DNA of 64,000 bases from an uncultured Maribacter sp. (GCF_947496775.1 NZ_CANMDU010000001.1:983685-1047684); one strand, 5' to 3'; shown: positions 10,765-19,514, counted from the first letter of the stretch. A program made the numbers and translations. Notes: a model not told the origin generated them from the letters alone.

Positions 10765-10796
10765 ACCAAAAAAAAGGTATGGTTTCCCATACCTTT
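10765..10796 (-). terminator. Terminator of the DUF1080-GH16 operon
   Basis: A perfect 10-bp inverted repeat, AAAGGTATGG and CCATACCTTT (10773-10782 and 10787-10796) with a 4-base loop, is followed on the minus strand by a run of T. It lies about 125 bases after the GH16 stop codon. Confidence 0.85.
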
Positions 10797-10921
10797 AGTT
10801 CAAAACTAACCTATTTTACAGATTTATAGTACTAACACAGACACTGTTAAACCAATTTGTTGAACAATAAAAAATCATTATAATTAATGTAAGGTATTAT
10901 TAGTAATCCTTCATACAAAAG

Positions 10922-12178
10922 CTATTCATCTTCTAGTTTCCAAGTACGCACCCAATCAACCTTCATTGTATTAATTGTATTATCAGCTAAATCATTTTTA
11001 TCTGCCAACCCTCCTAAGAAACATTCATCAGCAGTCCACAAATCAAAAATAAGCTCTAACTCTAAAGTAAAATCTTGATTTGTAGTAACTTTTCCTGCAG
11101 GCTCGCCATCTAGGTAAAATTGAACTGTACGCTCATCAATCCACCAGCACCCTACAATATGGTAATCTTCGTTCCAAGTTTTGTCTTTTTTCGGATTTTC
11201 ATCAGATAACCATCTTGTATCATAATTATCTTCATGTCTTTCCGTAACTCCGTTTTTAGCTATAAAATATTGTGAGTTCATTTGTGTTGGAAACAAATTT
11301 GTAGTCCATGGAAAATTTGGTGTATTTATGGCAGTATTTACACAATCTTCCGTTGGTTTAGAATTATTTTCTACAATATCTATTTCATCTCTATCATCAA
11401 TATCACCATTATTCATCCAAAAAGTATTAAAAGCAGAGATATGAGCGGTTTTCATGCTACATTCTGTATACATAGGATACCTTATTTTAGTAGTTGAATG
11501 AACTCTTGCTGTTTGAAACCAATTTGGATCACTCCTTAATGTTGCCTTAATACAAAGATTACCATCTTCTGTATAAGAATTCTCAGGCCTCATAAAAACG
11601 GGAGTTCCGCCATAATTCCAAAATGAATTATACCACTTTTTTGATGTATCATTTGGATCATTCGAAATATCCAAAGGACCATCAAATTCATCAGAAAGAG
11701 CATCTACTTTAACCCATTTTTTATCATTTGGAGTGGTATCATCTATAGATACGAAAGAAGGAAAATCAGGGTTTATATTTTCAAAAACTTCAGCTGATGG
11801 ACCTTGATTTTCTGTTACTTCTATAGCAACTGTAGCTGTATCGCCATTATCATCTTTATCTATTATTCTATAGGTAAAACTATCACTCCCAAAAAAGTTA
11901 GAATTAGGTACATACTCAAAAATACCGTCACTAACTTCTGTAACATTACCATTTACTGGAGAGCTTGCTAAACTATAATTATTTGTATCTCCTCCATTGG
12001 GTCCTATATTATCATTAACAGACACATCTATTTGGTTATTATCACCAGATTTACTATTCTCTGCAACAGAAAGAGAATCATCTGCTGCCGTTGGACCACC
12101 AGATTCTTCATTAGAATTAGATGAGCACGAGATAAGTATACTTACAAGGCCAACAATTAGAAATGAGTGAGTTTTCAT
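10922..12178 (-). CDS. GH16-family endo-glycanase, lipoprotein
   Basis: This 418-residue lipoprotein (lipobox ILISCSS) has an acidic linker, then a cadherin/VCBS-like domain (about 30-125, ending TFTYRIIDKDDNGDTATVAI-like). A GH16 jelly-roll catalytic domain follows (about 145-418). The catalytic signature ExDxxE is present as DEIDIVEN, with E265 as likely nucleophile, D267, and E270 as acid/base. The blocks RPENSYTEDGNLCIKAT and HISAFNTFWMNNGD are GH16-like. The style around the active site resembles marine agar/porphyran-type GH16 enzymes more than laminarinases, but I would not fix the substrate. It lies 27 bases after the DUF1080 gene in one operon and ends before a strong terminator. Confidence 0.85.
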   Translation of the reverse strand: MKTHSFLIVGLVSILISCSSNSNEESGGPTAADDSLSVAENSKSGDNNQIDVSVNDNIGPNGGDTNNYSLASSPVNGNVTEVSDGIFEYVPNSNFFGSDSFTYRIIDKDDNGDTATVAIEVTENQGPSAEVFENINPDFPSFVSIDDTTPNDKKWVKVDALSDEFDGPLDISNDPNDTSKKWYNSFWNYGGTPVFMRPENSYTEDGNLCIKATLRSDPNWFQTARVHSTTKIRYPMYTECSMKTAHISAFNTFWMNNGDIDDRDEIDIVENNSKPTEDCVNTAINTPNFPWTTNLFPTQMNSQYFIAKNGVTERHEDNYDTRWLSDENPKKDKTWNEDYHIVGCWWIDERTVQFYLDGEPAGKVTTNQDFTLELELIFDLWTADECFLGGLADKNDLADNTINTMKVDWVRTWKLEDE

Positions 12179-12205
12179 AATATATTATTTTTAAGTTTTA
12201 TTAAT

Positions 12206-13105
12206 TTAAAAAAGTTTACTTTGCTCTTGTGTGAGCGAATCTATTTTTCGGATTTTTATATCCTTAAAAAATATTTCAGCAGCTTCACTTTGTAATTGAA
12301 TTTTTCCCTTTGTTAATGGTACATCCTGATTCTGCTCGTCTATATACCTAGAGTTCTTTAGAATCATTACGATTTCTCCATTTACCACATGCAAACTTTT
12401 GTCTTCGAAACAATATAAATCTAGTGTATTCCATTCATCATGTGGCTTTTCGTAATTACCGCTTCGTAAACAATAATTTCTATAGGGACTGTTCATACTT
12501 AAGGTAATAAAATCTTGAGATTCATGTGCCATAGGATCTAAAACCGATTCTGGTTTATAGGCACGTATATCAATGGCAGAATTTGCCTGACTCCAAAAAT
12601 CTCCTGTATGTCCTTCCATTATCTGGAATTCCTGAGAAAGCATCCATGACCTCCAATACTCGACTGCCATAGGCCCAACAGAATGGTATAAAATTCCCGA
12701 ATCTTTAAGTAAATTTTTTCTATACGCCCATTTTTTATCACCCCACTTATATTTCAATTGAAAATGGTAATTTTCATACTCTTTTTTTGTGATCAGACAA
12801 CCATAATATTCTCCTGTATTTCTAATTAAGACATCCTCTCCTTCCTGAAACGTAGTAAAAACATTATACAAGGTATCGTTTAAGCCAATTGGCTCAATAT
12901 CCTCTCCTTTGTCATTTTTAGGTACCGAACCATCATAACCAGGTTGGTGCTTGTAACTGAGATAAGTATCCCAATTGTTCAAATCCTCATCTATTAACTC
13001 TTCCCACTCATAAACTTCACCAAGGTTTTGTTTAACATCTTTTTTTTTCTGAGAACAAGAAATTAAAAGAAAAAAAAGAGGGATAATAATTTTATACATT
13101 TTCAT
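12206..13105 (-). CDS. DUF1080 (3-keto-disaccharide hydrolase-like) lipoprotein
   Basis: This 299-residue lipoprotein (lipobox FLLISCSQ) has the concanavalin-like DUF1080 fold. Key blocks are LNNWDTYLSY, YENYHFQLKYKWG, SGILYHSVG and EFQIMEGHTGDFW, then NTLDLYCFEDKSLHVVNGEI. Members of this family are lamin-G-like proteins found beside glycoside hydrolases; some process 3-keto-glycosides. Here it is the first gene of an operon with the GH16 glycanase, so a role in the same glycan breakdown is likely. Whether it acts as a lyase, hydrolase or binding protein cannot be decided from the sequence. Confidence 0.8.
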   Translation of the reverse strand: MKMYKIIIPLFFLLISCSQKKKDVKQNLGEVYEWEELIDEDLNNWDTYLSYKHQPGYDGSVPKNDKGEDIEPIGLNDTLYNVFTTFQEGEDVLIRNTGEYYGCLITKKEYENYHFQLKYKWGDKKWAYRKNLLKDSGILYHSVGPMAVEYWRSWMLSQEFQIMEGHTGDFWSQANSAIDIRAYKPESVLDPMAHESQDFITLSMNSPYRNYCLRSGNYEKPHDEWNTLDLYCFEDKSLHVVNGEIVMILKNSRYIDEQNQDVPLTKGKIQLQSEAAEIFFKDIKIRKIDSLTQEQSKLF

Positions 13106-13420
13106 GATATTAGCTTTAGTTAGTTCGCTTATTTTAAAGATTCAGTATATTTTTAATTAAAAAAATAACCCTAAAAGGGTTCTATAAAATTAAAAAATTC
13201 AATTTTTATAGGTTACTTTAGCCTAGTAATATTACAAAATAAGATAAGCTTTGTGTGCCAATATCTTATTTTAAATCATATGTTCAGTTTTTATCTAAGT
13301 ATATAAAGCTGCCTTTACGTAGAATACAAGGCTACAAACCCAAGGTTCAGTTTTTATCTAGAAATGTAGATGCTGTAGTTATAATAAATCCTATTAGATT
13401 TACAAAAAACAAAATATATT
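13106..13420. promoter_or_regulatory. Divergent regulatory region between the GH16 operon and a VOC gene
   Basis: Several symmetric elements lie here. A hairpin AACCC-TAAAA-GGGTT at 13167-13181 is followed on the minus strand by a T run. A perfect 11-bp inverted repeat, AAAATAAGATA and TATCTTATTTT, lies at 13236-13246 and 13262-13272. A 16-base direct repeat GTTCAGTTTTTATCTA occurs at 13282-13297 and 13345-13360. I see no coding sequence; a 60-codon reading frame at 13255-13437 has no protein-like features. Confidence 0.5.
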
Positions 13421-13966
13421 ATGACAACTATTACTAGTACAAAAAAGAAAAAAAATAACACTAGACCTAGACTCCTATGGAAATTTTCTCTTCTGGCGGC
13501 GTTGATATTCACAAACACCAGTTGTTTCTCCCAAAGCGAAAAATCTACAGTAAAAATTGAAGAAAATAAATCCGAAGCAAAGGTTACAGGACTAAAATAC
13601 ATTTGTATACATGTACTAGAACTTGAAAAAACCTTAAAACTTTATCGCGAAATTCTAGGGTTTAAAATGACCAAGGCCGAAGTTCTTCATGGTCCCGGAC
13701 TGGAAGGAATGCTTGTAATGAAATTAAAAACAAATGACTTAACCATAGGTTTATCCTTAACAGCCCCTGAATTTATCGATACAATAGGCCCAATAGGAAA
13801 CACTAATCACAATCACTTTATGCTTAAAGTTAACGATATAAGTACTATTGGAGATAAGTTAAAAGAAGAAGGATATGAATTAGAAAATGAGCATTACGCA
13901 CGTGATAAATACACATTCTTTGTAGGGCCTAACGGAGAAATTATAGGTTTATCTGCATGGGATTAA
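13421..13966 (+). CDS. Secreted VOC (glyoxalase/bleomycin-resistance fold) protein
   Basis: This 181-residue protein has a long, Lys-rich N-region and a hydrophobic segment ending NTSCFSQ, so it is either a lipoprotein or a cleaved secreted protein. A single VOC domain follows (about 58-181): YICIHVLELEKTLKLYREIL, FMLKVNDISTIGDKLKEEGY and FVGPNGEIIGLSAWD. The His in CIHV, the His pair in NHNHF and the Glu in NGEI are the likely metal ligands. Most VOC enzymes are cytoplasmic, so the export signal is a little unusual. The substrate is unknown. It is a single-gene unit ending at a clear terminator. Confidence 0.75.
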   Translation: MTTITSTKKKKNNTRPRLLWKFSLLAALIFTNTSCFSQSEKSTVKIEENKSEAKVTGLKYICIHVLELEKTLKLYREILGFKMTKAEVLHGPGLEGMLVMKLKTNDLTIGLSLTAPEFIDTIGPIGNTNHNHFMLKVNDISTIGDKLKEEGYELENEHYARDKYTFFVGPNGEIIGLSAWD

Positions 13967-14070
13967 TGCCATTGATTCTTGTAATTTATTAGATTTATCC
14001 TAACTAATGATTAAGATTAATTATGTAAAGCATAGTTCATCTAAACTTACATAGCTTAGCAATAACATAT

Positions 14071-14120
14071 AAAAGTGTAGTCACAGAGCGTTGATAGAAT
14101 CCTGTGGCTACACTTTTTTT
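14071..14120 (+). terminator. Terminator after the VOC gene
   Basis: A 15-bp stem, AAAAGTGTAGTCACAG against CTGTGGCTACACTTTT with one T-G pair, closes a 15-base loop and runs into seven T. It lies about 100 bases after the VOC stop codon. The remaining bases to 14350 hold nothing that I recognise. Confidence 0.8.
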
Positions 14121-14350
14121 ATCCCAATACCACTTTTTAAACCTCAAACAGCGTTTTTCCCTCAACACACTTTACTAAACCGATAAATCAGCATTTTAAC
14201 ACATTTATCTTTATCTGTAAACACGTTAGTGCTCATACAAAAGACTGAAATACATTAATTAGCTTTTGAGTGGTGGCGAGAAGAAATTCGAAAAACCAAA
14301 ATAACCAACTAATAATTAAAAACCTTCAGTTATATTACGCGTTTTTATAA

Positions 14351-14385
14351 ACAAAAAAGCCTGATATTTTCATATCAGGCTTTTC
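14351..14385 (-). terminator. Terminator of the tRNA-Asn transcript
   Basis: A perfect 13-bp stem, AAAAGCCTGATAT and ATATCAGGCTTTT (14355-14367 and 14372-14384), has a 4-base loop. On the minus strand it ends in a T run directly after the tRNA. Confidence 0.85.
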
Positions 14386-14391
14386 ATTTTG

Positions 14392-14465
14392 CTCCCCCTC
14401 TTGGGCTCGAACCAAGGACCCTCTGATTAACAGTCAGATGCTCTAACCAACTGAGCTAAGGAGGA
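14392..14465 (-). tRNA. tRNA-Asn (anticodon GTT)
   Basis: The minus strand gives a 74-base cloverleaf. The 5' acceptor strand TCCTCCT pairs with AGGGGGA, with discriminator G. The D arm holds AGCTCAGTTGGTTAGAGC, the anticodon stem is TCTGA/TCAGA with loop CTGTTAA (anticodon GTT), and the T arm holds GGTTCGAGCC. CCA is not encoded. With its own promoter and terminator this is a complete single-tRNA unit. Confidence 0.95.
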
Positions 14466-14499
14466 GTGTTATTTTTGCTTTAGCAACCTAAAGCGGGTG

Positions 14500-14530
14500 C
14501 AAATATAAATGTTTTTTCAAATTCACCAAA
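14500..14530 (-). promoter_or_regulatory. Promoter of the tRNA-Asn gene
   Basis: On the minus strand TTTG (14530-14527), a 19-base spacer and TATATTTG (14507-14500) match the Bacteroidota promoter consensus exactly. The tRNA begins about 28 bases after the expected start point. Confidence 0.75.
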
Positions 14531-14546
14531 CAATTTTTTATTGTTT

Positions 14547-15899
14547 TTATTTAATTAACCATTTGTACAAATCATTCCCATTTGCAAAGAGTAATAATGC
14601 TATTAAAATAAAGAATCCTGTCATCTGCGCGTACTCCATAAATTTATCACTAGGCTTTCTTCCCGTAACCATTTCGTATAACAAAAACATTACATGCCCA
14701 CCATCTAATGCAGGTATCGGTAATATGTTCATAAAGGCTAATATAATAGATATAAAAGCCGTTGCCCCCCAAAATGCTGACCAGTCCCAAGCGTCTGGAA
14801 AAATGCCAGCAATGGCAGCAAAACCACCCACACCTTTATATGCACCCGTTGAAGGGTTGAATATTTTTTTCATTCCCTTAATATAATCAGACAACGTTTT
14901 TATCCCTTTATTTATGCCTGCTGGTATAGATTCTACAAAAGAGTATTTTACAGTTTTTAACTTTAGAATTCCTTTTGCCTCCATGTCATCTAAACCAAGT
15001 AAACCTGGAACAAACCCTATAGTAGCAGTATCACTTATTACAACTGGTATTTGTTTTTCTACTCCATCTCTTTTTACCCTAAGAGATATTTCTTTTCCTT
15101 TATTTTGTTCCAAAATAGGCTTAACCTCATCAAAATAAGAAATGTTTTTATCCCCAATTCCTACAATTTCATCATTTGCCTTAATTCCTGAATTTTTATT
15201 TGCAGATTCTTCCGGAACCTCTGCTACAATAAATGGCCTCCTAAGAGTTAGGAAACGCATTTTATCTTCATCTTTAATTAGTGTAGCTATGAAATCTTCC
15301 GGAATTTCTTGTTCAATGGTAGAACCATCTCTTTTAATAGTAATAGTATTACCATAAGCGATATCTCCCATGATAGAACTAAATTTTTCTACTTGTTTCC
15401 CATCCACAGCTAAAATTAAATCCCCAGTTTTAACTCCTAGTTTATCTCCAATAGCCTTTTCTGTAACCCAAAAACCATCTTTTAAACTGTCTGCCTGTAT
15501 ATACTCATCTCCATATGACCAAGCCATACCAATATAAATTACTACTGCAAGAATAAAGTTCACTGTTACTCCTCCTAACATAATTATTAATCGCTGCCAA
15601 GCCGGTTTACTTCTAAATTCCCATTCCTTAGGCTCTTCTTGCATAGCCTCTGTATCCATACTCTCATCAATCATTCCGGAAATTTTAACGTAACCTCCTA
15701 GTGGCAACCATCCTATTCCATACACAGTCTCTCCTATCTTCTTTTTAAATAAGGAGAATTTTACATCAAAGAACAGGTAAAATTTTTCTACTCTTGTTTT
15801 AAATAATTTTGCAGGTATAAAGTGACCCAATTCATGTAGTACAATCAGCAAAGAAAGACTTAAAAAGAATTGTATGGTCTTAATTAAAATAGGATTCAT
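14547..15899 (-). CDS. rseP: RseP-type site-2 zinc metalloprotease
   Basis: This 450-residue intramembrane M50 peptidase cleaves membrane-bound regulators such as anti-sigma factors. The zinc motif HELGH is at residues 22-26 in the first membrane helix. The third ligand motif LDGGH is near the C-terminus, with D399. Between them are two PDZ-like segments (about 130-210 and 215-290), and further membrane helices lie at about 100-120, 370-400 and 425-445. Size and order are normal for the family. It is transcribed alone, divergent from the SCO1-type gene, with a -7 box just upstream. Confidence 0.94.
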   Translation of the reverse strand: MNPILIKTIQFFLSLSLLIVLHELGHFIPAKLFKTRVEKFYLFFDVKFSLFKKKIGETVYGIGWLPLGGYVKISGMIDESMDTEAMQEEPKEWEFRSKPAWQRLIIMLGGVTVNFILAVVIYIGMAWSYGDEYIQADSLKDGFWVTEKAIGDKLGVKTGDLILAVDGKQVEKFSSIMGDIAYGNTITIKRDGSTIEQEIPEDFIATLIKDEDKMRFLTLRRPFIVAEVPEESANKNSGIKANDEIVGIGDKNISYFDEVKPILEQNKGKEISLRVKRDGVEKQIPVVISDTATIGFVPGLLGLDDMEAKGILKLKTVKYSFVESIPAGINKGIKTLSDYIKGMKKIFNPSTGAYKGVGGFAAIAGIFPDAWDWSAFWGATAFISIILAFMNILPIPALDGGHVMFLLYEMVTGRKPSDKFMEYAQMTGFFILIALLLFANGNDLYKWLIK

Positions 15900-15925
15900 T
15901 TTATTATATATAGTTAAAATCGGCT

Positions 15926-15933
15926 CAAAAATA
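15926..15933 (-). promoter_or_regulatory. Promoter -7 element of rseP
   Basis: TATTTTTG on the minus strand matches TAnnTTTG and ends 27 bases before the rseP ATG. No clear TTTG is seen at the -33 position. Confidence 0.4.
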
Positions 15934-16017
15934 CATCTTTAGAAAGTCTTAAAAAAAAGAAACTATGGGGAGTATCTCTATTTTAAGAAATAATTAGATA
16001 CAATCTAGATGCTTTAT

Positions 16018-16049
16018 TTTGATGACTATACAAGACTAATGTACCTTTG
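16018..16049 (+). promoter_or_regulatory. Promoter of the SCO1-type gene
   Basis: TTTG at 16018-16021, a 20-base spacer and TACCTTTG at 16042-16049 fit the Bacteroidota consensus. The ATG at 16061 would leave a leader of only a few bases. Confidence 0.6.
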
Positions 16050-16060
16050 TAAAAAAAATT

Positions 16061-16735
16061 ATGGGTTCCTTTTTTAGTAAATACAAGTTTTTTGGAATAG
16101 TAATGCTTATTCTTTCTGCGGCAATTATATATTTATTTTATAATGCATTAACTCCTAAGAAAACACTGCAAATATATCAGCCAGCAATGGTAAATACCGA
16201 ATTAGTAGATAGCACAGTACAACACGTAAAAAAATACCATACCATTGCTAATTTCTCATTAACCAACCAAAACGGAAAGACCATAACTCAAGAAGATTAC
16301 AAGAACAAGATTTACATAGCAGATTTCTTTTTTACCACCTGCCCTACTATTTGCCCTATAATGACAAAAAACATGGGAGACATTCAATCTAAAATAATAA
16401 ATGATGAGGATGTTCTTTTACTTTCGCATTCGGTTACACCAGTTATAGACAGTGTAAGTCAATTAAAAAAATATGCCATTGAAAAGGGGGTTAATGATTC
16501 TAAATGGAATTTGGTAACTGGTGATAAAAAAGAAATATATAAACTTGCCAGAAAATCATATTTAGCGGTGAAAAATGATGGCGATGGCGGCCCTTTTGAT
16601 ATGGTACATACTGAAAATTTTATTCTCGTGGATAAAGAAAAACGCATTAGAGGGTTTTATGATGGAACTAAAAAAGAAGAAATTAAAAAGCTATTAACCG
16701 ATTTAGCCATCTTAAAACAAGAATATAAAGAATAG
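16061..16735 (+). CDS. SCO1/SenC-family copper chaperone
   Basis: This 224-residue protein is anchored by one N-terminal membrane helix (about 8-30) and carries a thioredoxin-like SCO domain on the outside. The copper-binding CxxxC is TTCPTICPIM (C94 and C98), and the third ligand is H183 in DMVHTENFIL. Family members deliver copper to the CuA site of cytochrome oxidase or act as thiol reductases. It sits just upstream of feoAB, but a gap of about 90 bases with a separate -7 box suggests separate transcription. Confidence 0.92.
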   Translation: MGSFFSKYKFFGIVMLILSAAIIYLFYNALTPKKTLQIYQPAMVNTELVDSTVQHVKKYHTIANFSLTNQNGKTITQEDYKNKIYIADFFFTTCPTICPIMTKNMGDIQSKIINDEDVLLLSHSVTPVIDSVSQLKKYAIEKGVNDSKWNLVTGDKKEIYKLARKSYLAVKNDGDGGPFDMVHTENFILVDKEKRIRGFYDGTKKEEIKKLLTDLAILKQEYKE

Positions 16736-16787
16736 TATTTTCCCGAATATATTTTATATAAGACACTAAAAACTCGGCTTTTTCCCT

Positions 16788-16795
16788 TATTTTTG
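16788..16795 (+). promoter_or_regulatory. Promoter -7 element of the feo operon
   Basis: TATTTTTG fits TAnnTTTG and lies about 33 bases before the feoA start. The -33 element is not obvious. Confidence 0.35.
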
Positions 16796-16827
16796 CGCTT
16801 AATTAAAATCAATCTAAATAAAGATTA

Positions 16828-17064
16828 GTGATTACTGTTGCAAATTTAAAGAGAGGACAAAAAGGTATTATCAAAGATTTTGCTTATGATTACCTTCCTA
16901 TTAAATTATTGGAACTTGGTTGTTTACCAGGAAATTTAGTAGAACTTGTGCAAATTGCTCCACTTAATGACCCCCTTTACATTAATGTTAATGGCTCTCA
17001 TATAGCAATAAGGCGCTCCATAGCTTTAAAGATTGAGTTAAATATAGTTTCTGAAACTCTTTAA
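16828..17064 (+). CDS. feoA: FeoA, ferrous iron transport accessory protein
   Basis: This 78-residue SH3-like protein supports FeoB in Fe(II) uptake. The family blocks are clear: VANLKRGQKGIIKDF, KLLELGCLPGNLVELVQIAP and DPLYINVNGSHIAIRRSIA. The start is a GTG at 16828; no ATG is available upstream in frame, and the family usually begins just before this ITV segment. The feoB ATG follows the stop by three bases, so the two are translated from one message. Confidence 0.92.
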   Translation: MITVANLKRGQKGIIKDFAYDYLPIKLLELGCLPGNLVELVQIAPLNDPLYINVNGSHIAIRRSIALKIELNIVSETL

Positions 17065-17067
17065 CCT

Positions 17068-19305
17068 ATGAGCAAACAAATTAATGTAGCACTTATAGGC
17101 AACCCAAATACCGGAAAGACTTCCGTTTTTAACCAATTAACCGGTCTCAATCAAAAAGTTGGTAATTATCCAGGTATTACTGTCGAAAAAAAAGAAGGCG
17201 TTTGCAAATTACCCAGAGGAATTAAAGCACATATTCTAGATCTTCCTGGCACTTATAGTCTTAATACCACATCTCTAGACGAAAGCGTTGCTGTAGAGCT
17301 TTTATTAAATAAAAACGATAAAAATCATCCGGATTTAGCTATTGTAATCTCCGATGTAGAAAACCTTAAAAGAAACCTTTTACTTTTTACACAAATAAAA
17401 GATCTTAAAATACCTACTCTCCTAGTCATAAATATGGCAGATCAAATGGTAAAAAAAGGTATTGTAATAGATATAGATTTTTTAGAAAAAAAGCTAGATA
17501 CTAAGATTGCTTTAGTAAGTTCTAGAAAAGGAACGGGTATAGAAAAACTAAAAGAGTTAATTACGGATTACAAAAACCTATCCGCCAAACCCTGCGTAGA
17601 TGCAACAAAAATAGATACAGATTATTTTGGTCGATTACAACAAACCTTCCCGAAAGAAGATTTATACAAATTATGGCTTGTTATTACACAAGACGTAAAT
17701 TTTATGCCCATAGAAAAAAAACTTACTAAAGACGCTTCTTCTTTTGTAACTAAATCTAAATCGGAACTTAAAAGGTTACAACAAAAAGAGACCATTTTAA
17801 GGTATAAATTCATTAATGAAACTTTAAAAGAATCCTATTACATAGATACCAATGCAGCAACAGGCACTAGAGCCATACTAGACAAAGTTTTAACACATAA
17901 AGTATTCGGTTATGTTATTTTCTTTGCTATTCTTCTTCTAATTTTTCAAGCTATATATGATTGGAGTAGTATCCCCACGGACTTTATTGATGAATCTTTT
18001 GCAAGCGCAAGTGAATGGATTAAAAACACCTTTCCAGCAGGAGCCTTTACTAATTTAATTGCGGAAGGAATTATTGCTGGTATTGGTGGAATTGTACTTT
18101 TTATTCCACAAATAGCTCTTTTATTCTTATTCATTGCTCTCTTAGAAGAAAGCGGTTATATGAGTAGGGTTGTATTTTTAACAGACCGTATAATGCGTCC
18201 GTTTGGTTTAAGTGGAAAGAGTATTGTTCCCTTAATTTCTGGGACCGCTTGTGCTATTCCTGCAGTAATGGCCACACGTACTATTGAAAACTGGAAAGAA
18301 AGACTTATTACTATTTTAGTAACTCCATTTACAACTTGTTCAGCCCGTTTACCAGTTTATTTAATTATAATATCCTTAGTCATTCCAGAAGGAAGGTTCT
18401 TAGGCTTAAATTACCAAGCATTAACCTTAATGCTGTTGTATTTACTCGGTTTTGGAGCTGCCATAATTTCTGCCATGATTTTAAATAAAATATTAAAAAT
18501 TAAAAGCAGATCTTTTTTTGTAGTAGAAATGCCCAATTACAAACTACCCTTGTTTAAAAATGTAGCATATACGGTATGGGAAAAAACAAAAAGTTTTGTT
18601 TTCGGAGCAGGTAAAATAATACTTGCCATCTCTATTATTATTTGGTTCTTAGGTTCTAATGGTATATCCGATAATTATAAGAATGCAGATACTATTATTC
18701 AAAATAGAATAGAGAAAAACGGTCTTTCCTCCTTTAATAAATTGAGCATTTCCAGAGATTTAGAAACTTACAAAGCCGAACTCTTACTTAGTCCTTCTAA
18801 AATTATATACCAAAAGAAACCAGAAGTATTAAACGATTTATTAATTTCCAAAGAAGAACAACTTCTAAAACAAGCTAAAAACCAAGAAATTGCAAGCTTT
18901 AAATTAGAAAATTCCTATATGGGGTATTTAGGAAAAGCTATAACCCCAATTGTAGAACCTCTAGGATATGATTGGAAAATTGGCATTGCCGTTTTAACTT
19001 CTTTTGCTGCCAGAGAAGTATTTGTTGGCACTCTTGCTACTATCTATAGTGTAGGCAGTGATGAAGAAGATACTATTAAAAATCGCATGGCCGCAGAAGT
19101 AAATCCAAAAACAAAAAAGCCATTGTTTAATTTAGCATCCGGAATTTCTTTACTATTATTTTATGCTTTTGCTATGCAATGCATGAGCACATTAGCTATA
19201 GTAAAAAGAGAAACAAATACTTGGAAATGGCCCGCAGGGCAATTAGTATTTATGAGCATATTTGCTTATATTGTTGCTTTAGCTGCTTACCAAATACTAA
19301 AATAA
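17068..19305 (+). CDS. feoB: FeoB, ferrous iron transporter with GTPase domain
   Basis: This 745-residue inner-membrane Fe(II) transporter has an N-terminal G domain: G1 GNPNTGKT at 11-18, G3 DLPG at 58-61 and G4 NMAD at 122-125. A helical insertion domain follows to about 260. The polytopic membrane core carries the gate motifs FIPQIALLFLFIALLEESGY and PLISGTACAIPAVMATR, with conserved Cys in the latter and in FTTCSARLPVY. Length is normal. Together with feoA and the Cys-tailed small gene directly behind it, it forms a standard feo operon. Confidence 0.96.
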   Translation: MSKQINVALIGNPNTGKTSVFNQLTGLNQKVGNYPGITVEKKEGVCKLPRGIKAHILDLPGTYSLNTTSLDESVAVELLLNKNDKNHPDLAIVISDVENLKRNLLLFTQIKDLKIPTLLVINMADQMVKKGIVIDIDFLEKKLDTKIALVSSRKGTGIEKLKELITDYKNLSAKPCVDATKIDTDYFGRLQQTFPKEDLYKLWLVITQDVNFMPIEKKLTKDASSFVTKSKSELKRLQQKETILRYKFINETLKESYYIDTNAATGTRAILDKVLTHKVFGYVIFFAILLLIFQAIYDWSSIPTDFIDESFASASEWIKNTFPAGAFTNLIAEGIIAGIGGIVLFIPQIALLFLFIALLEESGYMSRVVFLTDRIMRPFGLSGKSIVPLISGTACAIPAVMATRTIENWKERLITILVTPFTTCSARLPVYLIIISLVIPEGRFLGLNYQALTLMLLYLLGFGAAIISAMILNKILKIKSRSFFVVEMPNYKLPLFKNVAYTVWEKTKSFVFGAGKIILAISIIIWFLGSNGISDNYKNADTIIQNRIEKNGLSSFNKLSISRDLETYKAELLLSPSKIIYQKKPEVLNDLLISKEEQLLKQAKNQEIASFKLENSYMGYLGKAITPIVEPLGYDWKIGIAVLTSFAAREVFVGTLATIYSVGSDEEDTIKNRMAAEVNPKTKKPLFNLASGISLLLFYAFAMQCMSTLAIVKRETNTWKWPAGQLVFMSIFAYIVALAAYQILK

Positions 19306-19458
19306 ATGGATATTTTACAACACATTTTGGTTTATGTAACTCTTACAATAGCAGTTGGTTTTCTAGTGAAAAAATTTTTACTTCCCAAACCAGTAAAGCT
19401 GCAAAAAAAAGGTTTTGAAAAACCTTGCGGACAAAGTGGATCTTGTAACTGTAATTAA
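19306..19458 (+). CDS. FeoB-associated Cys-rich membrane protein
   Basis: This 50-residue protein has an ATG placed directly after the feoB stop codon. A single membrane helix (about residues 6-22) is followed by a basic stretch (KKFLLPKPVKLQKKGFEK) and a Cys-rich tail ending PCGQSGSCNCN. Small membrane proteins with a C-terminal Cys cluster commonly follow feoB and are thought to assist Fe(II) transport like FeoC-type partners. The three Cys could bind iron; this is inference. Confidence 0.85.
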   Translation: MDILQHILVYVTLTIAVGFLVKKFLLPKPVKLQKKGFEKPCGQSGSCNCN

Positions 19459-19491
19459 ATTAAACACTTTATTAGTTTATTACATCTTCTT

Positions 19492-19514
19492 GGTAACAAA
19501 ACCATTTTGTTATC
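19492..19514. terminator. Stem-loop after the feo operon
   Basis: GGTAACAAAA pairs with TTTTGTTATC (one G-T) around a 3-base loop, 33 bases after the small Cys-rich gene. No T run follows, so termination is only possible. Confidence 0.35.

Noticed and set aside
13255..13437. 60-codon open frame before the VOC gene
   Set aside because: It overlaps the regulatory repeats and the VOC start, and shows no protein-like features.
14509..14886. 125-codon open frame on the plus strand
   Set aside because: It is antisense to the C-terminal part of rseP, which has clear family motifs; the plus-strand product has no signal or motif.
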